A model generated the notes under the pieces. That model was not told the origin of the DNA, did no database searches, and saw only the letters and a list, made by a program, of their open reading frames with translations. Positions 43,495-51,192 of a stretch of 64,000 nt of DNA are shown piece after piece. A program made the translations under genes and the position numbers. Each line of letters starts with the position of its first letter. Position 1 is the first letter of the stretch. The stretch comes from Acidimicrobilacustris europaeus (GTDB lineage Bacteria; Actinomycetota; Acidimicrobiia; Acidimicrobiales; Acidimicrobilacustridaceae), in NCBI GenBank assembly GCA_965194515.1, contig OZ239146.1:1178001-1242000 (forward strand), given 5' to 3'.

Positions 43495-44640
43495 TCAGGG
43501 AGTCGGTGACTTCGTTGTGTGAGTGAGGGGTCGACACCCATCGGGGGTGACGACGACGCTGTCTTCCATTCGGACCCCGCCGTGCGCCGGGAGGTAAACA
43601 CCCGGTTCGACGGTGACGACGTCGCCGATGCAGAGCGTATCAGCGCTTGTCCCGGCGACTCTCGGCGCCTCGTGGATGTCGAGACCAACCCCGTGTCCGG
43701 TTCCATGCGTGAACGATTCGGCCCAACCCGCCTGGGCAATGACCGCTCGGGCAGCGGCATCGACCTCGCTCGTGGCAACACCCGGACCGACGACCCGGAC
43801 CCCAGCCTCATTAGCGGCGGTGACGACTTCGAGCATTCGCTTGCATGTGTCGTCGACCTCGCCGATTGCGACGGTACGAGTCATATCGGAGCAATATCCG
43901 TCGACGATGCAGCCGAAATCGAGGACCACGAGATCGCCATCCTGAAGTCGCCGATCGGTAGGGCGCGCATGGGGCATGGCTCCGTTGGGGCCAGAGGCGA
44001 CGATGGTCTCGAAGCTTGTGCCTGAGGCACCAAGGCGCCGCATCGCCGAGTCAAGAGCAAGCGCGAACTCCGATTCGGTGAGTCCGTCGAGAAGACTTGA
44101 TCGCCGTTCGGCGAGCGCAGCATCGGCAATTGCCGCAGCCAGTTCCATCCGTGCCAATTCGGCCACATCTTTTGATCGTCGAAGTGCTTCCACGAACCCC
44201 GTCGTTGCGACGATGTCATGGCCGCTCAACCAGTCGTCGGCATAGCGGCGTTGCGCTGACCACGTGATGTGGTCGGCTTCGAGACCAATCCGCTTTGCGT
44301 TCGTGAGCGTCGAGGCGAGTACCTCGCGTTGGGCAGTTGAGGTGATCTCGAGACGACAGGGAGCATTGGATGTCGAGAGTTGATCGGCAGCCTGTTCGGT
44401 GTAGCGACCATCGGTCACCAACACCATGTCGTCGGAGGTAACGACCACAACGCCAGCGCTGCCGGTGAAACCGGTGAGATAGCGGATGTTGCTGGCCGCA
44501 CTGAGCAGTAGCGCATCGACTTCCGCATCGGCCAGTGCAGCACGTAGCCGACTGACTCGATCGTCGACAAGTAACGGCGGCAGCGCGCTGAATCGATCAG
44601 CGATCGAAACTGCTGAGGAACCAGCAACCACGTTGGTCAC
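43495..44640 (-). CDS. Xaa-Pro aminopeptidase, M24B family
   Basis: Cytoplasmic metallopeptidase that removes N-terminal residues before proline. From GTG 44640 the 381 residues have a creatinase-like N-domain (about 20-140) and the pita-bread catalytic domain. The dinuclear metal ligands lie in VLDFGCIVDGYCSDMTRT (two Asp), THGTGHGVGLDIHE (His), EPGVY (Glu) and GGVRMEDS (Glu). GTGA overlap with the aroQ stop. A peptidase between aroQ and efp is a conserved actinobacterial arrangement. Confidence 0.94.
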   Translation of the reverse strand: MTNVVAGSSAVSIADRFSALPPLLVDDRVSRLRAALADAEVDALLLSAASNIRYLTGFTGSAGVVVVTSDDMVLVTDGRYTEQAADQLSTSNAPCRLEITSTAQREVLASTLTNAKRIGLEADHITWSAQRRYADDWLSGHDIVATTGFVEALRRSKDVAELARMELAAAIADAALAERRSSLLDGLTESEFALALDSAMRRLGASGTSFETIVASGPNGAMPHARPTDRRLQDGDLVVLDFGCIVDGYCSDMTRTVAIGEVDDTCKRMLEVVTAANEAGVRVVGPGVATSEVDAAARAVIAQAGWAESFTHGTGHGVGLDIHEAPRVAGTSADTLCIGDVVTVEPGVYLPAHGGVRMEDSVVVTPDGCRPLTHTTKSPTP

Positions 44641-45080
44641 TTCAGCAGAGTTGCCACGGCGTCGACGGCCAAACGGTAACCGTCGCCACCAAATCCGGCG
44701 ATGGTTCCGGTTGCCACCGGGGCAACCACAGAGGTCTTGCGCCATTCCTCGCGCGCTGCCGGATTCGAAAGATGCAGTTCAATGATTGGACCTTCGAAAG
44801 CAGCAAGCGCATCGTGCAGCGACCAGGCGTAATGCGTAAACGCGCCGGGGTTAAAAATGATTGCCGCACAGCGGCGACGCGCTCCATGGATGGCATCGAC
44901 GAGTTCGGACTCGGCGTTGGACTGCAAGTGTTCGATTGTGAGCCCATGCGCTGACGCAGTAGTGGTCGCTGTCGCTACGTGCTCGGCCAACGTTGCGGTG
45001 CCATAGATCTCGGGCTCTCGGTCGCCGAGAAGGTTGAGGTTCACCCCAGAAAGCAACAGGACAATGGGAGCGTTCGACAT
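44637..45080 (-). CDS. aroQ: 3-dehydroquinate dehydratase, type II
   Basis: Third shikimate pathway step. The 147-residue product is the dodecameric type II enzyme with NLNLLGDREPEIYG (catalytic tyrosine), NPGAFTHYAWSLHDAL and the substrate-binding histidine in ELHLSNPAAREEWR. TGATG overlap with aroB. Confidence 0.97.
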   Translation of the reverse strand: MSNAPIVLLLSGVNLNLLGDREPEIYGTATLAEHVATATTTASAHGLTIEHLQSNAESELVDAIHGARRRCAAIIFNPGAFTHYAWSLHDALAAFEGPIIELHLSNPAAREEWRKTSVVAPVATGTIAGFGGDGYRLAVDAVATLLK

Positions 45081-46096
45081 CAGCGGTCTCCTTCGATTCG
45101 GATCGCATTGATTGAGTCTTCGATAAGCGAAACGTTGACTCCGGTGACTGACTCAACTCCGTTGGGGCCGTCGAGAACGAAGGTGATTCCATCGAGAGCT
45201 TTTTTGTCTCGACCCATAAGCGCAATGAGTTCAGAATTTTCGAGACCAGTTGGAAGTGTCAGCGGCAAGTCATAGGCGCCCACGACGCGGCGGTGCTCAG
45301 CAACACGATCTTCGTCGATGCGACCCAAACGCAAAGCCAGTTCCGCAGCAAAGATCAGGCCTATCGCAACCGCTTCACCGTGACGAAGATCGTGATCGCC
45401 GGCGATTTCGATGGCATGGGCCAACGTATGCCCATAGTTGAGCGTTGCGCGAGCCCCACCCTCTCGTTCATCGCTGGCAACAACGGCAGCCTTAATAGCG
45501 ACGCAGGCCGCAACCTGTTCGTCGATTGGCAGTGCGTCGAGGCCTTCACCACCGAGGAAGTGGTACTTCGCGATTTCGCCGAGTCCGCAGCGGTACTCAC
45601 GCGGAGGCAACGTCGACAACAATCCGGTATCGCAGACAACCCCTGATGGCTGCCAATACGCGCCAATCAGATTCTTGCCTTCAGGAATGTTCACTCCGGT
45701 CTTGCCGCCGATGGCCGCATCGACCTGACCCACAAGCGTGGTTGAAACGTGCACAACCGGAACACCTCGGTGGTACGAAGCTGCGGCGTACCCGGCAGTG
45801 TCGGTAACGATTCCCCCACCAACGGCAACGACGCAATCGGCACGAGTCAGGCCCCACTGGGCAAATTGCCGACAAAGCGACTCGACGGTGGCCATCGATT
45901 TCGATTGTTCGCCATCGCCCATCGTGAACACCTTGTGTTCGCGTCCGGGATCGACCTCGATACCGAGACCTTCTTGGGTGACGATTGCGACACGCTTCGC
46001 CCGGTCAGGAATGACTCGTGAAAGTTCAGACCGAACGCCATCACCAACGAGAACTTCATAGGAACGATCAGCGAGCTGAACGGGAACGACAATCAT
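45080..46096 (-). CDS. aroB: 3-dehydroquinate synthase
   Basis: Second shikimate step; NAD- and metal-dependent cyclisation of DAHP. From ATG 46096 the 338 residues have the NAD-binding GGGIVTDTAGYAAASYHRG and the zinc ligands, one in the NYGHTLAHAIE segment. The start gives an ATGA overlap with aroK. A longer frame upstream only duplicates the aroK region in another phase and is rejected. Confidence 0.97.
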   Translation of the reverse strand: MIVVPVQLADRSYEVLVGDGVRSELSRVIPDRAKRVAIVTQEGLGIEVDPGREHKVFTMGDGEQSKSMATVESLCRQFAQWGLTRADCVVAVGGGIVTDTAGYAAASYHRGVPVVHVSTTLVGQVDAAIGGKTGVNIPEGKNLIGAYWQPSGVVCDTGLLSTLPPREYRCGLGEIAKYHFLGGEGLDALPIDEQVAACVAIKAAVVASDEREGGARATLNYGHTLAHAIEIAGDHDLRHGEAVAIGLIFAAELALRLGRIDEDRVAEHRRVVGAYDLPLTLPTGLENSELIALMGRDKKALDGITFVLDGPNGVESVTGVNVSLIEDSINAIRIEGDR

Positions 46097-46629
46097 TGAG
46101 CATCGACCTCGTTCACACTGCGAACAATGGTTCCAACCACAGCGGCAATCGGCGCCGTGCAATCGACGGTGATGTCGGCAACTTCGCTATAGAGCGCTTC
46201 ACGATCGGTTTCCATTTGCGTCAATGTTGCCCGGGGGTCGTTCGCAAGTGCGGGACGGTGGGTTCCACGCGAGGTGCGGCCGACCAGCACATCGACAGGC
46301 GCCCGCATCCAGACCACCGTGCCTGACTCGCGGAGGCGATCTCGGGTAGAGGAACTCAGCACCGAGCCTCCGGCGGCGGCAATCACTGATGGGACGGGAG
46401 AAGCCAGTAGATCGGCCATGGCTTCGGCCTCGATGTCACGAAACGCAGCCTCACCATCGGTAGCGAAAATCTCCGTGACAGCTCGACCAGTTCGAGCGAC
46501 GACCTCGTCGTCAGAGTCAACAAAAGGCCGCGAAAGTTCTTTGGCGACGCGACGCCCAACAGTGGATTTGCCCACGCCCATCATCCCGATCAGCACGATG
46601 TGAGCCGAACGAGATGAGGCGGAGTTCAC
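46093..46629 (-). CDS. aroK: shikimate kinase
   Basis: Phosphorylates shikimate with ATP. The 178 residues have the Walker A loop GMMGVGKST (about 15-23), the shikimate-binding FVDSDDEV and the AAGGSVL segment. GTG start with GTGA overlap with aroC. It lies in the aroC-aroK-aroB-aroQ block also found in mycobacteria. Confidence 0.97.
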   Translation of the reverse strand: MNSASSRSAHIVLIGMMGVGKSTVGRRVAKELSRPFVDSDDEVVARTGRAVTEIFATDGEAAFRDIEAEAMADLLASPVPSVIAAAGGSVLSSSTRDRLRESGTVVWMRAPVDVLVGRTSRGTHRPALANDPRATLTQMETDREALYSEVADITVDCTAPIAAVVGTIVRSVNEVDAQ

Positions 46630-47891
46630 GATTTAGGCGCGTCGGCGCCGTCGGCGAACGCCTGACCAGCGTCCCAGTTGAGCGGGGTCGCTTCGGGATC
46701 AAGCGCCGAGTCGGTGTCGATACGCGCTGTTTGTTCGCGGACTTGAGTGATGAACGTGTCGTGGTTTCGAACAAATTCTTGCAATGAGTCGCCACCAAAC
46801 TTGCGGAGGCATTCGCTGGCCAACACAAGCGCGGCCATTGCTTCGGCGACAACACCCATGGCCGGCACTGCGGTGACGTCAGTGCGTTCACGGAACGACA
46901 CACCCGCTTCTTTGGTGGCGGTATCAACGGTGGCGAGCACCGGACGGTTGAGCGTGGCAAGCGGCTTCATTGCGACGTGCGCAACAAGGACTTCACCAGT
47001 CGACATTCCACCCTCGATGCCACCAGCGTTCGCGCTGGTTCGGCGATAGGTCGAAGCAGCTTCGTCCCAGACGATGGGGTCATGTGCTTCGGAACCTGGT
47101 CGACCGGCGACATCGAAGCCGTCGCCGATCTCAACGCCCTTCACCGCTTGGATCGAGAGAAGTGCCTGAGCAAGAAGGCCGTCGAGACGACGGTCCCAAT
47201 GCACATGACTACCAAGCCCGAGGGGCACGCCATGGGCGACCACTTCAACAACACCGCCGAGGGAGTCGCCCGCCTTCTGCGCGGCTTTGATCTCGGCGAT
47301 CATCGCGGCTTCGGCAGCAGCGTCGAGACAACGAACCTCGGAGTCATCGACCGGCGCGAATCCGCCTGCTTCAGGCCGAGAGGTCGTCGACGCACGCACT
47401 GGGCCAAGGGCAATGACGTGAGAACCAACTTCGGTCCCCAAATGAGAAAGGAGCGCTTTCGCAACCGCACCTGCGGCAACGCGGGCCGCGGTCTCCCGGG
47501 CCGACGCGCGCTCAAGAACATTTCGGGCGTCGTCGAACGCGTACTTCTGCATACCTGTGAGGTCAGCGTGACCCGGACGCGGTGTGGTGAGTTTCTGAGA
47601 GGTTTGCCCGGGATGGGGCGACATCTCTTCGGTCCACTTCTTTTCCCACTCGCTGTTGCCAATCTCGATGGCAACCGGAGATCCGAGGGTGAGTCCATGA
47701 CGAACGCCAGCAAGGATGGTGACCTCGTCAGCTTCAAACTTCATTCGGGGGCCACGACCAAAGCCGAGTCGTCGACGAGCCAGCTCGTTTCCAATTTGGT
47801 CGACAGTGATGGGCAAACCAGACGGAAGCCCCTCGATGATGACGACGAGGGCCTTGCCATGGGATTCACCGGCGGTCAGATAACGCAGCAC
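46626..47891 (-). CDS. aroC: chorismate synthase
   Basis: Last common step of aromatic amino acid synthesis; needs reduced FMN. The 421-residue product has the N-terminal signature YLTAGESHGKAL, the second signature around RASARETAARVAAGAVAKAL and the third near DVAGRPGSEAHDP. GTG 47891 follows TAGATT (47898-47903) by exactly six bases, so this gene may begin its own leaderless transcript after the prepilin peptidase gene. The C-terminal about 20 residues are variable. Confidence 0.97.
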   Translation of the reverse strand: MLRYLTAGESHGKALVVIIEGLPSGLPITVDQIGNELARRRLGFGRGPRMKFEADEVTILAGVRHGLTLGSPVAIEIGNSEWEKKWTEEMSPHPGQTSQKLTTPRPGHADLTGMQKYAFDDARNVLERASARETAARVAAGAVAKALLSHLGTEVGSHVIALGPVRASTTSRPEAGGFAPVDDSEVRCLDAAAEAAMIAEIKAAQKAGDSLGGVVEVVAHGVPLGLGSHVHWDRRLDGLLAQALLSIQAVKGVEIGDGFDVAGRPGSEAHDPIVWDEAASTYRRTSANAGGIEGGMSTGEVLVAHVAMKPLATLNRPVLATVDTATKEAGVSFRERTDVTAVPAMGVVAEAMAALVLASECLRKFGGDSLQEFVRNHDTFITQVREQTARIDTDSALDPEATPLNWDAGQAFADGADAPKS

Positions 47892-47903
47892 CGGTCCAAT
47901 CTA
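47892..47903 (-). promoter_or_regulatory. -10 of a leaderless aroC promoter
   Basis: TAGATT on the minus strand ends six bases before GTG 47891 and there is no Shine-Dalgarno sequence. The -35 region is not convincing. It lies within the 59-base gap between the prepilin peptidase stop and aroC. Confidence 0.45.
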
Positions 47904-47950
47904 CCGGCGGTTCCTGCCCTCCCCCGAGCCAGTTTCCCCAAACGCTCAAT

Positions 47951-48646
47951 TCAGCCCACGAGCGCGCGACTTACGAGGACAGTCGCGAGCGTACCCATCG
48001 CCAAAAATGGACCAAACGGGAATGGCTGATTGCGGCCACGGACAACAAGGAGAGCGATCCCTCCGAGAGTGCCAAATGCGAATCCGATAAGGAAAACCCA
48101 CAGCACCAGGATGACCACCTCGAGCGACGAACTCGCTTGGAACCCGACCATCAGCCCGAGGACCGCTGCGAACTTCACATCTCCGAAACCCATGCCTTGG
48201 GGCGAGATCAGATGCGCGACGAGCAGAACGCCGAATGCGATGGCGGCTCCGAGAACTGCATAACGGGCTCGACCGCTGTCGCCTTCAGTCACCGAGACGA
48301 TGGCCACGAGGAGGAGCCCGACCGCCAGCGTGGGCAACACAACTACGTCAGGAAGTCGATATTCGGTGAAATCGATGGCGCTCGCCAGGAGTAACGCAGC
48401 GAAGCCAGCGAGGTAGGCAAGAAGCTCAAGCCATGATGCATCTGCGAATCGCCATGCCAAGAGAACAAACGTGACGAGCGTGAGCGACCCAACCACGATC
48501 GTTCGCTGCGAAACTCGAGGGGTCTCCGAGGGTTGAAAGAGAGGACGCTCGGTAACGAAGGTCGCCGACAATCTTGAGATCAGGACACCGCATGGAAGAG
48601 CGAGAACGATGCACACGAGAAGTCGGATCGTGTCCATCGGTTCCAC
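47951..48646 (-). CDS. A24-family prepilin peptidase, short form
   Basis: Integral membrane aspartic peptidase that cleaves leader peptides of type IV pilins or related secretion pseudopilins. The 231-residue product has about seven membrane segments and both catalytic aspartates: D92 in ASAIDFTEYRLPD and D156 in GMGFGDVKF. The N-terminal cytoplasmic methyltransferase domain with its zinc cysteines is missing, as in other short A24 peptidases such as TadV-type enzymes. GTG 48646 abuts the aroE stop (ATG 48637 is an alternative). No pilin genes are in the window. Confidence 0.92.
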   Translation of the reverse strand: MEPMDTIRLLVCIVLALPCGVLISRLSATFVTERPLFQPSETPRVSQRTIVVGSLTLVTFVLLAWRFADASWLELLAYLAGFAALLLASAIDFTEYRLPDVVVLPTLAVGLLLVAIVSVTEGDSGRARYAVLGAAIAFGVLLVAHLISPQGMGFGDVKFAAVLGLMVGFQASSSLEVVILVLWVFLIGFAFGTLGGIALLVVRGRNQPFPFGPFLAMGTLATVLVSRALVG

Positions 48647-49489
48647 TCAGCCCAATTGGCTAGCCACAGAGGCCAGCATCACATCGATAGGGGCATCAAC
48701 CCCGGTCCAAAGTTCGAACTGCACTGCAGCTTGGTGAGCGAGCATTGCGACACCATTGGCAACAGAAGCCCCTTGGGCACGCGCAGTTGCGATCAGTGGA
48801 GTTTCGAGAGGCTTGTAGACGATGTCGACCAAGATCTGACCTTCGTGCAGTATCGATGCATCGAAGGGAACATCATTTGGCCCGGGGTCGCCCATCCCGA
48901 CCGAGGTCGCATTTACGACGAGGTCAGCGTCCGCAAGATCCGAATGGGCACCCTCAAGAGCAACAACCTCACCACGGTCGCCCGCAAGTGCCGCAGCGCG
49001 CTCAGCCCGTCCCAATGTGCGATTCACGACGACGATTTCAGACGCGCCCGCATCGGACAAAGCGAGGATGATTGAACGAGCAGAACCGCCTGCTCCTAGA
49101 ACGACGCATCGCTTTCCGCTCGGGTCGAAAGAGAACCCGTGCTTTAGCGAACGAACAAAACCTTCACCGTCGGTGTTGTGGCCAGTGAGTAGTCCCCCGC
49201 GATTCACAATGCAGTTCACCGCGCCGAGGCGCTCTGCCGTGGGCGAAAGCTGGTCGGCACATGCCGCGGCACTTTCTTTATGCGGCATCGTGATGGACAA
49301 ACCTGCGATACCCAGAGAGCGGACCCCAGCGAATGCATCCGGCAGTCCTGCTGAAGCCACTTCGAGAGCAACATAGGTCCAGTCGAGCCCAGCAGCCTCG
49401 AACGCAGCGTTCATCAGAGTTGGCGAAAGCGAATGACGTACAGGATCGCCAAGAACGGCCGCTAATTGAGTGGTACCAGTTGGCGACAT
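48647..49489 (-). CDS. aroE: shikimate dehydrogenase
   Basis: NADPH-dependent reduction of 3-dehydroshikimate. The 280 residues show the substrate-binding SLSPTLMNAAFE (about 19-30), the catalytic lysine in TMPHKESAA and the NADP-binding GAGGSARSIILAL. TGATG overlap with mltG. With aroC, aroK, aroB and aroQ it gives five of the seven shikimate steps in this cluster. Confidence 0.97.
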   Translation of the reverse strand: MSPTGTTQLAAVLGDPVRHSLSPTLMNAAFEAAGLDWTYVALEVASAGLPDAFAGVRSLGIAGLSITMPHKESAAACADQLSPTAERLGAVNCIVNRGGLLTGHNTDGEGFVRSLKHGFSFDPSGKRCVVLGAGGSARSIILALSDAGASEIVVVNRTLGRAERAAALAGDRGEVVALEGAHSDLADADLVVNATSVGMGDPGPNDVPFDASILHEGQILVDIVYKPLETPLIATARAQGASVANGVAMLAHQAAVQFELWTGVDAPIDVMLASVASQLG

Positions 49490-50748
49490 CAGAAGACCCC
49501 TCGAGCTTTCGCATCGGCCACGGCTCGATTGAAGTCAGTCAGATTGTTGGTGAAGTAGTGGCGACCGTCTTTGTCCGTAAGCACATAGAACAGCCAATCA
49601 CCTGGAGCGGGATTCAACGCGGCGTTTATTGACTCTTGGCCCGGCGAATTGATCGGAGCGGGCGGAAGACCCTTCTTCAAGCGCGTGTTGTAGGGAGAAT
49701 CGACCTTCAAGTCCGTATTTGTGAGATTCGTTTTGCGCTGCTGAATGGCATAGAGCACAGACGCATCAATGCCGAGTGTTTCGCCACGAGCAAGTCGGTT
49801 GTAAATCACTCGTGCGATCTTGGCTCGATCCTCGTCAACCTTTGCTTCCGACTCGACAAGCGACGCAACAATGAGTGCTTCATAGGGCGAAATGGACTTC
49901 GTTCCGGCCACACCCTTCAACTTGGCGGTTGCATCGGGAAGACCTTCGGCCTGCGAGACGCGATCGAACGCAGCAATCATCTGATCGATGAGCTTCTGCG
50001 CGTTCCCAACGTCTTGTTGCGCAATTTCATATGTTGCGGGGAAAAGGAACCCTTCGATGTTCGTTGAACCAGCAGGCTGCAACGCCGGATGCGTGTTCTT
50101 CAGCGCAGCATCAAGCGCGGCTGGGTCCATGGTGGGGAACTTTTCGAGCGCGAGTTTTTTGAACTCCGAAACCCATAGTCCTTCACGCACAAGGAATGAA
50201 ACCGTCGTCGGCGGAGGCGGACCCGCTTTCAGAATGTCGACGACTTCGCCCATGGGACTGTTGACACGCAGACCCTCATATTTGCCGGCCTGAAAGGGAT
50301 CGCCGCCCTTCCATTTCACGTACCACTCGAAAACCGTTGCGCTCGAAACAATCTTCTTCTCTGCAAGCGATGTCGCGATCTGCGAGGTTGTCGCGCCCTT
50401 CGCGATGCTGAATGCGACTTCTTCGCCTTGCGAACCTGGATCAATCTTTCCTTTGACCCAGAAGCCAGCTGCCGCAATAAAAAGTGCGATGACGATCAGC
50501 GGCACGCCGATGAGTAGAGCCCATCGGCCTCCTCCACCGCTTCCGCCTCCACCTTTCACGGAGACGAACTCGCCACCGTTGCCATCATTCGCTGTGGCCG
50601 GAGCAGGAGTGGCTGCAGGCATAGATCGAGGTGCCGGTGTCTCTGCCGCCGACGACGAAGGCGTCGCGGGAGAGGGCGACGCCGGCGGAGCCTGAGGCGT
50701 CGAGGGCTCGAGCCCGAAAAGTTCGAACGGATCTGGTTGTTCGGGCAC
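49489..50748 (-). CDS. mltG: endolytic murein transglycosylase MltG
   Basis: Membrane-anchored lytic transglycosylase that cuts nascent peptidoglycan strands and influences glycan length. The first 75 residues are a cytoplasmic Pro/Ala/Ser-rich tail. One membrane helix lies at about 76-98, then a LysM-like segment, then the YceG domain with the catalytic glutamate E299 in ASLVESEAKVD and IYNRLARGETLGIDAS. GTG start at 50748, 21 bases after ruvX. The order aroE-mltG-ruvX-alaS is common in Actinobacteria. Confidence 0.96.
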   Translation of the reverse strand: MPEQPDPFELFGLEPSTPQAPPASPSPATPSSSAAETPAPRSMPAATPAPATANDGNGGEFVSVKGGGGSGGGGRWALLIGVPLIVIALFIAAAGFWVKGKIDPGSQGEEVAFSIAKGATTSQIATSLAEKKIVSSATVFEWYVKWKGGDPFQAGKYEGLRVNSPMGEVVDILKAGPPPPTTVSFLVREGLWVSEFKKLALEKFPTMDPAALDAALKNTHPALQPAGSTNIEGFLFPATYEIAQQDVGNAQKLIDQMIAAFDRVSQAEGLPDATAKLKGVAGTKSISPYEALIVASLVESEAKVDEDRAKIARVIYNRLARGETLGIDASVLYAIQQRKTNLTNTDLKVDSPYNTRLKKGLPPAPINSPGQESINAALNPAPGDWLFYVLTDKDGRHYFTNNLTDFNRAVADAKARGVF

Positions 50749-50769
50749 GGCTCGCTCTGTGTGTCGTGG

Positions 50770-51192
50770 TTAGGAATCGGTTTGTGCAACTCGGCTGTCG
50801 AGCCAAGCCTGCAGCATCACCGCAGCAGCGACTTGATCGACCATTTGGCGCTGGGAACGTCCCGACACCTCACCCTCCTGCAGCAGGCGGGTGGCCGTCA
50901 CCGTGGTGAGTCGCTCATCGTAGGGAACGACCGGGAGTGATGTCGCCGCGACCAGTTCTTCAATCTCTGAACGCACGAACTGGGCTGCGGGCCCTTCCGA
51001 ACCATCAAGCGAAAGAGGAAGGCCCACCACGAGGGTGTCGACCTCCCATTCCCCCGCAATCCCAAGGATTCTCTGGTGATCGGTCGAATGATCGCCGGAC
51101 CGTTGCACCGTTTCCAATGGGGACGCCACCGACCCTGAAGAAAGCGCAATACCGATGCGCCGCTCACCAAAATCGATACCGAGGGCTCGCAC
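50770..51192 (-). CDS. ruvX: YqgF/RuvX-family putative pre-16S rRNA nuclease
   Basis: RNase H-fold nuclease of the YqgF family, implicated in pre-16S rRNA 5' processing and annotated in the past as a Holliday junction resolvase. The 140 residues have the first catalytic aspartate in RALGIDFGERRIGIAL, the second acidic motif in LPLSLDGSEG and PYDERLTT. GTG 51192 overlaps the alaS stop as TAGTG. Confidence 0.94.
   Translation of the reverse strand: MRALGIDFGERRIGIALSSGSVASPLETVQRSGDHSTDHQRILGIAGEWEVDTLVVGLPLSLDGSEGPAAQFVRSEIEELVAATSLPVVPYDERLTTVTATRLLQEGEVSGRSQRQMVDQVAAAVMLQAWLDSRVAQTDS

Noticed and set aside
46977..48029. 350-codon plus-strand frame opposite aroC
   Set aside because: Antisense to aroC, low-complexity translation without family resemblance. 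Same for 30714-31718 opposite coaBC, 933-1637 opposite tyrS and 40647-41660 opposite pyrC/pyrB.
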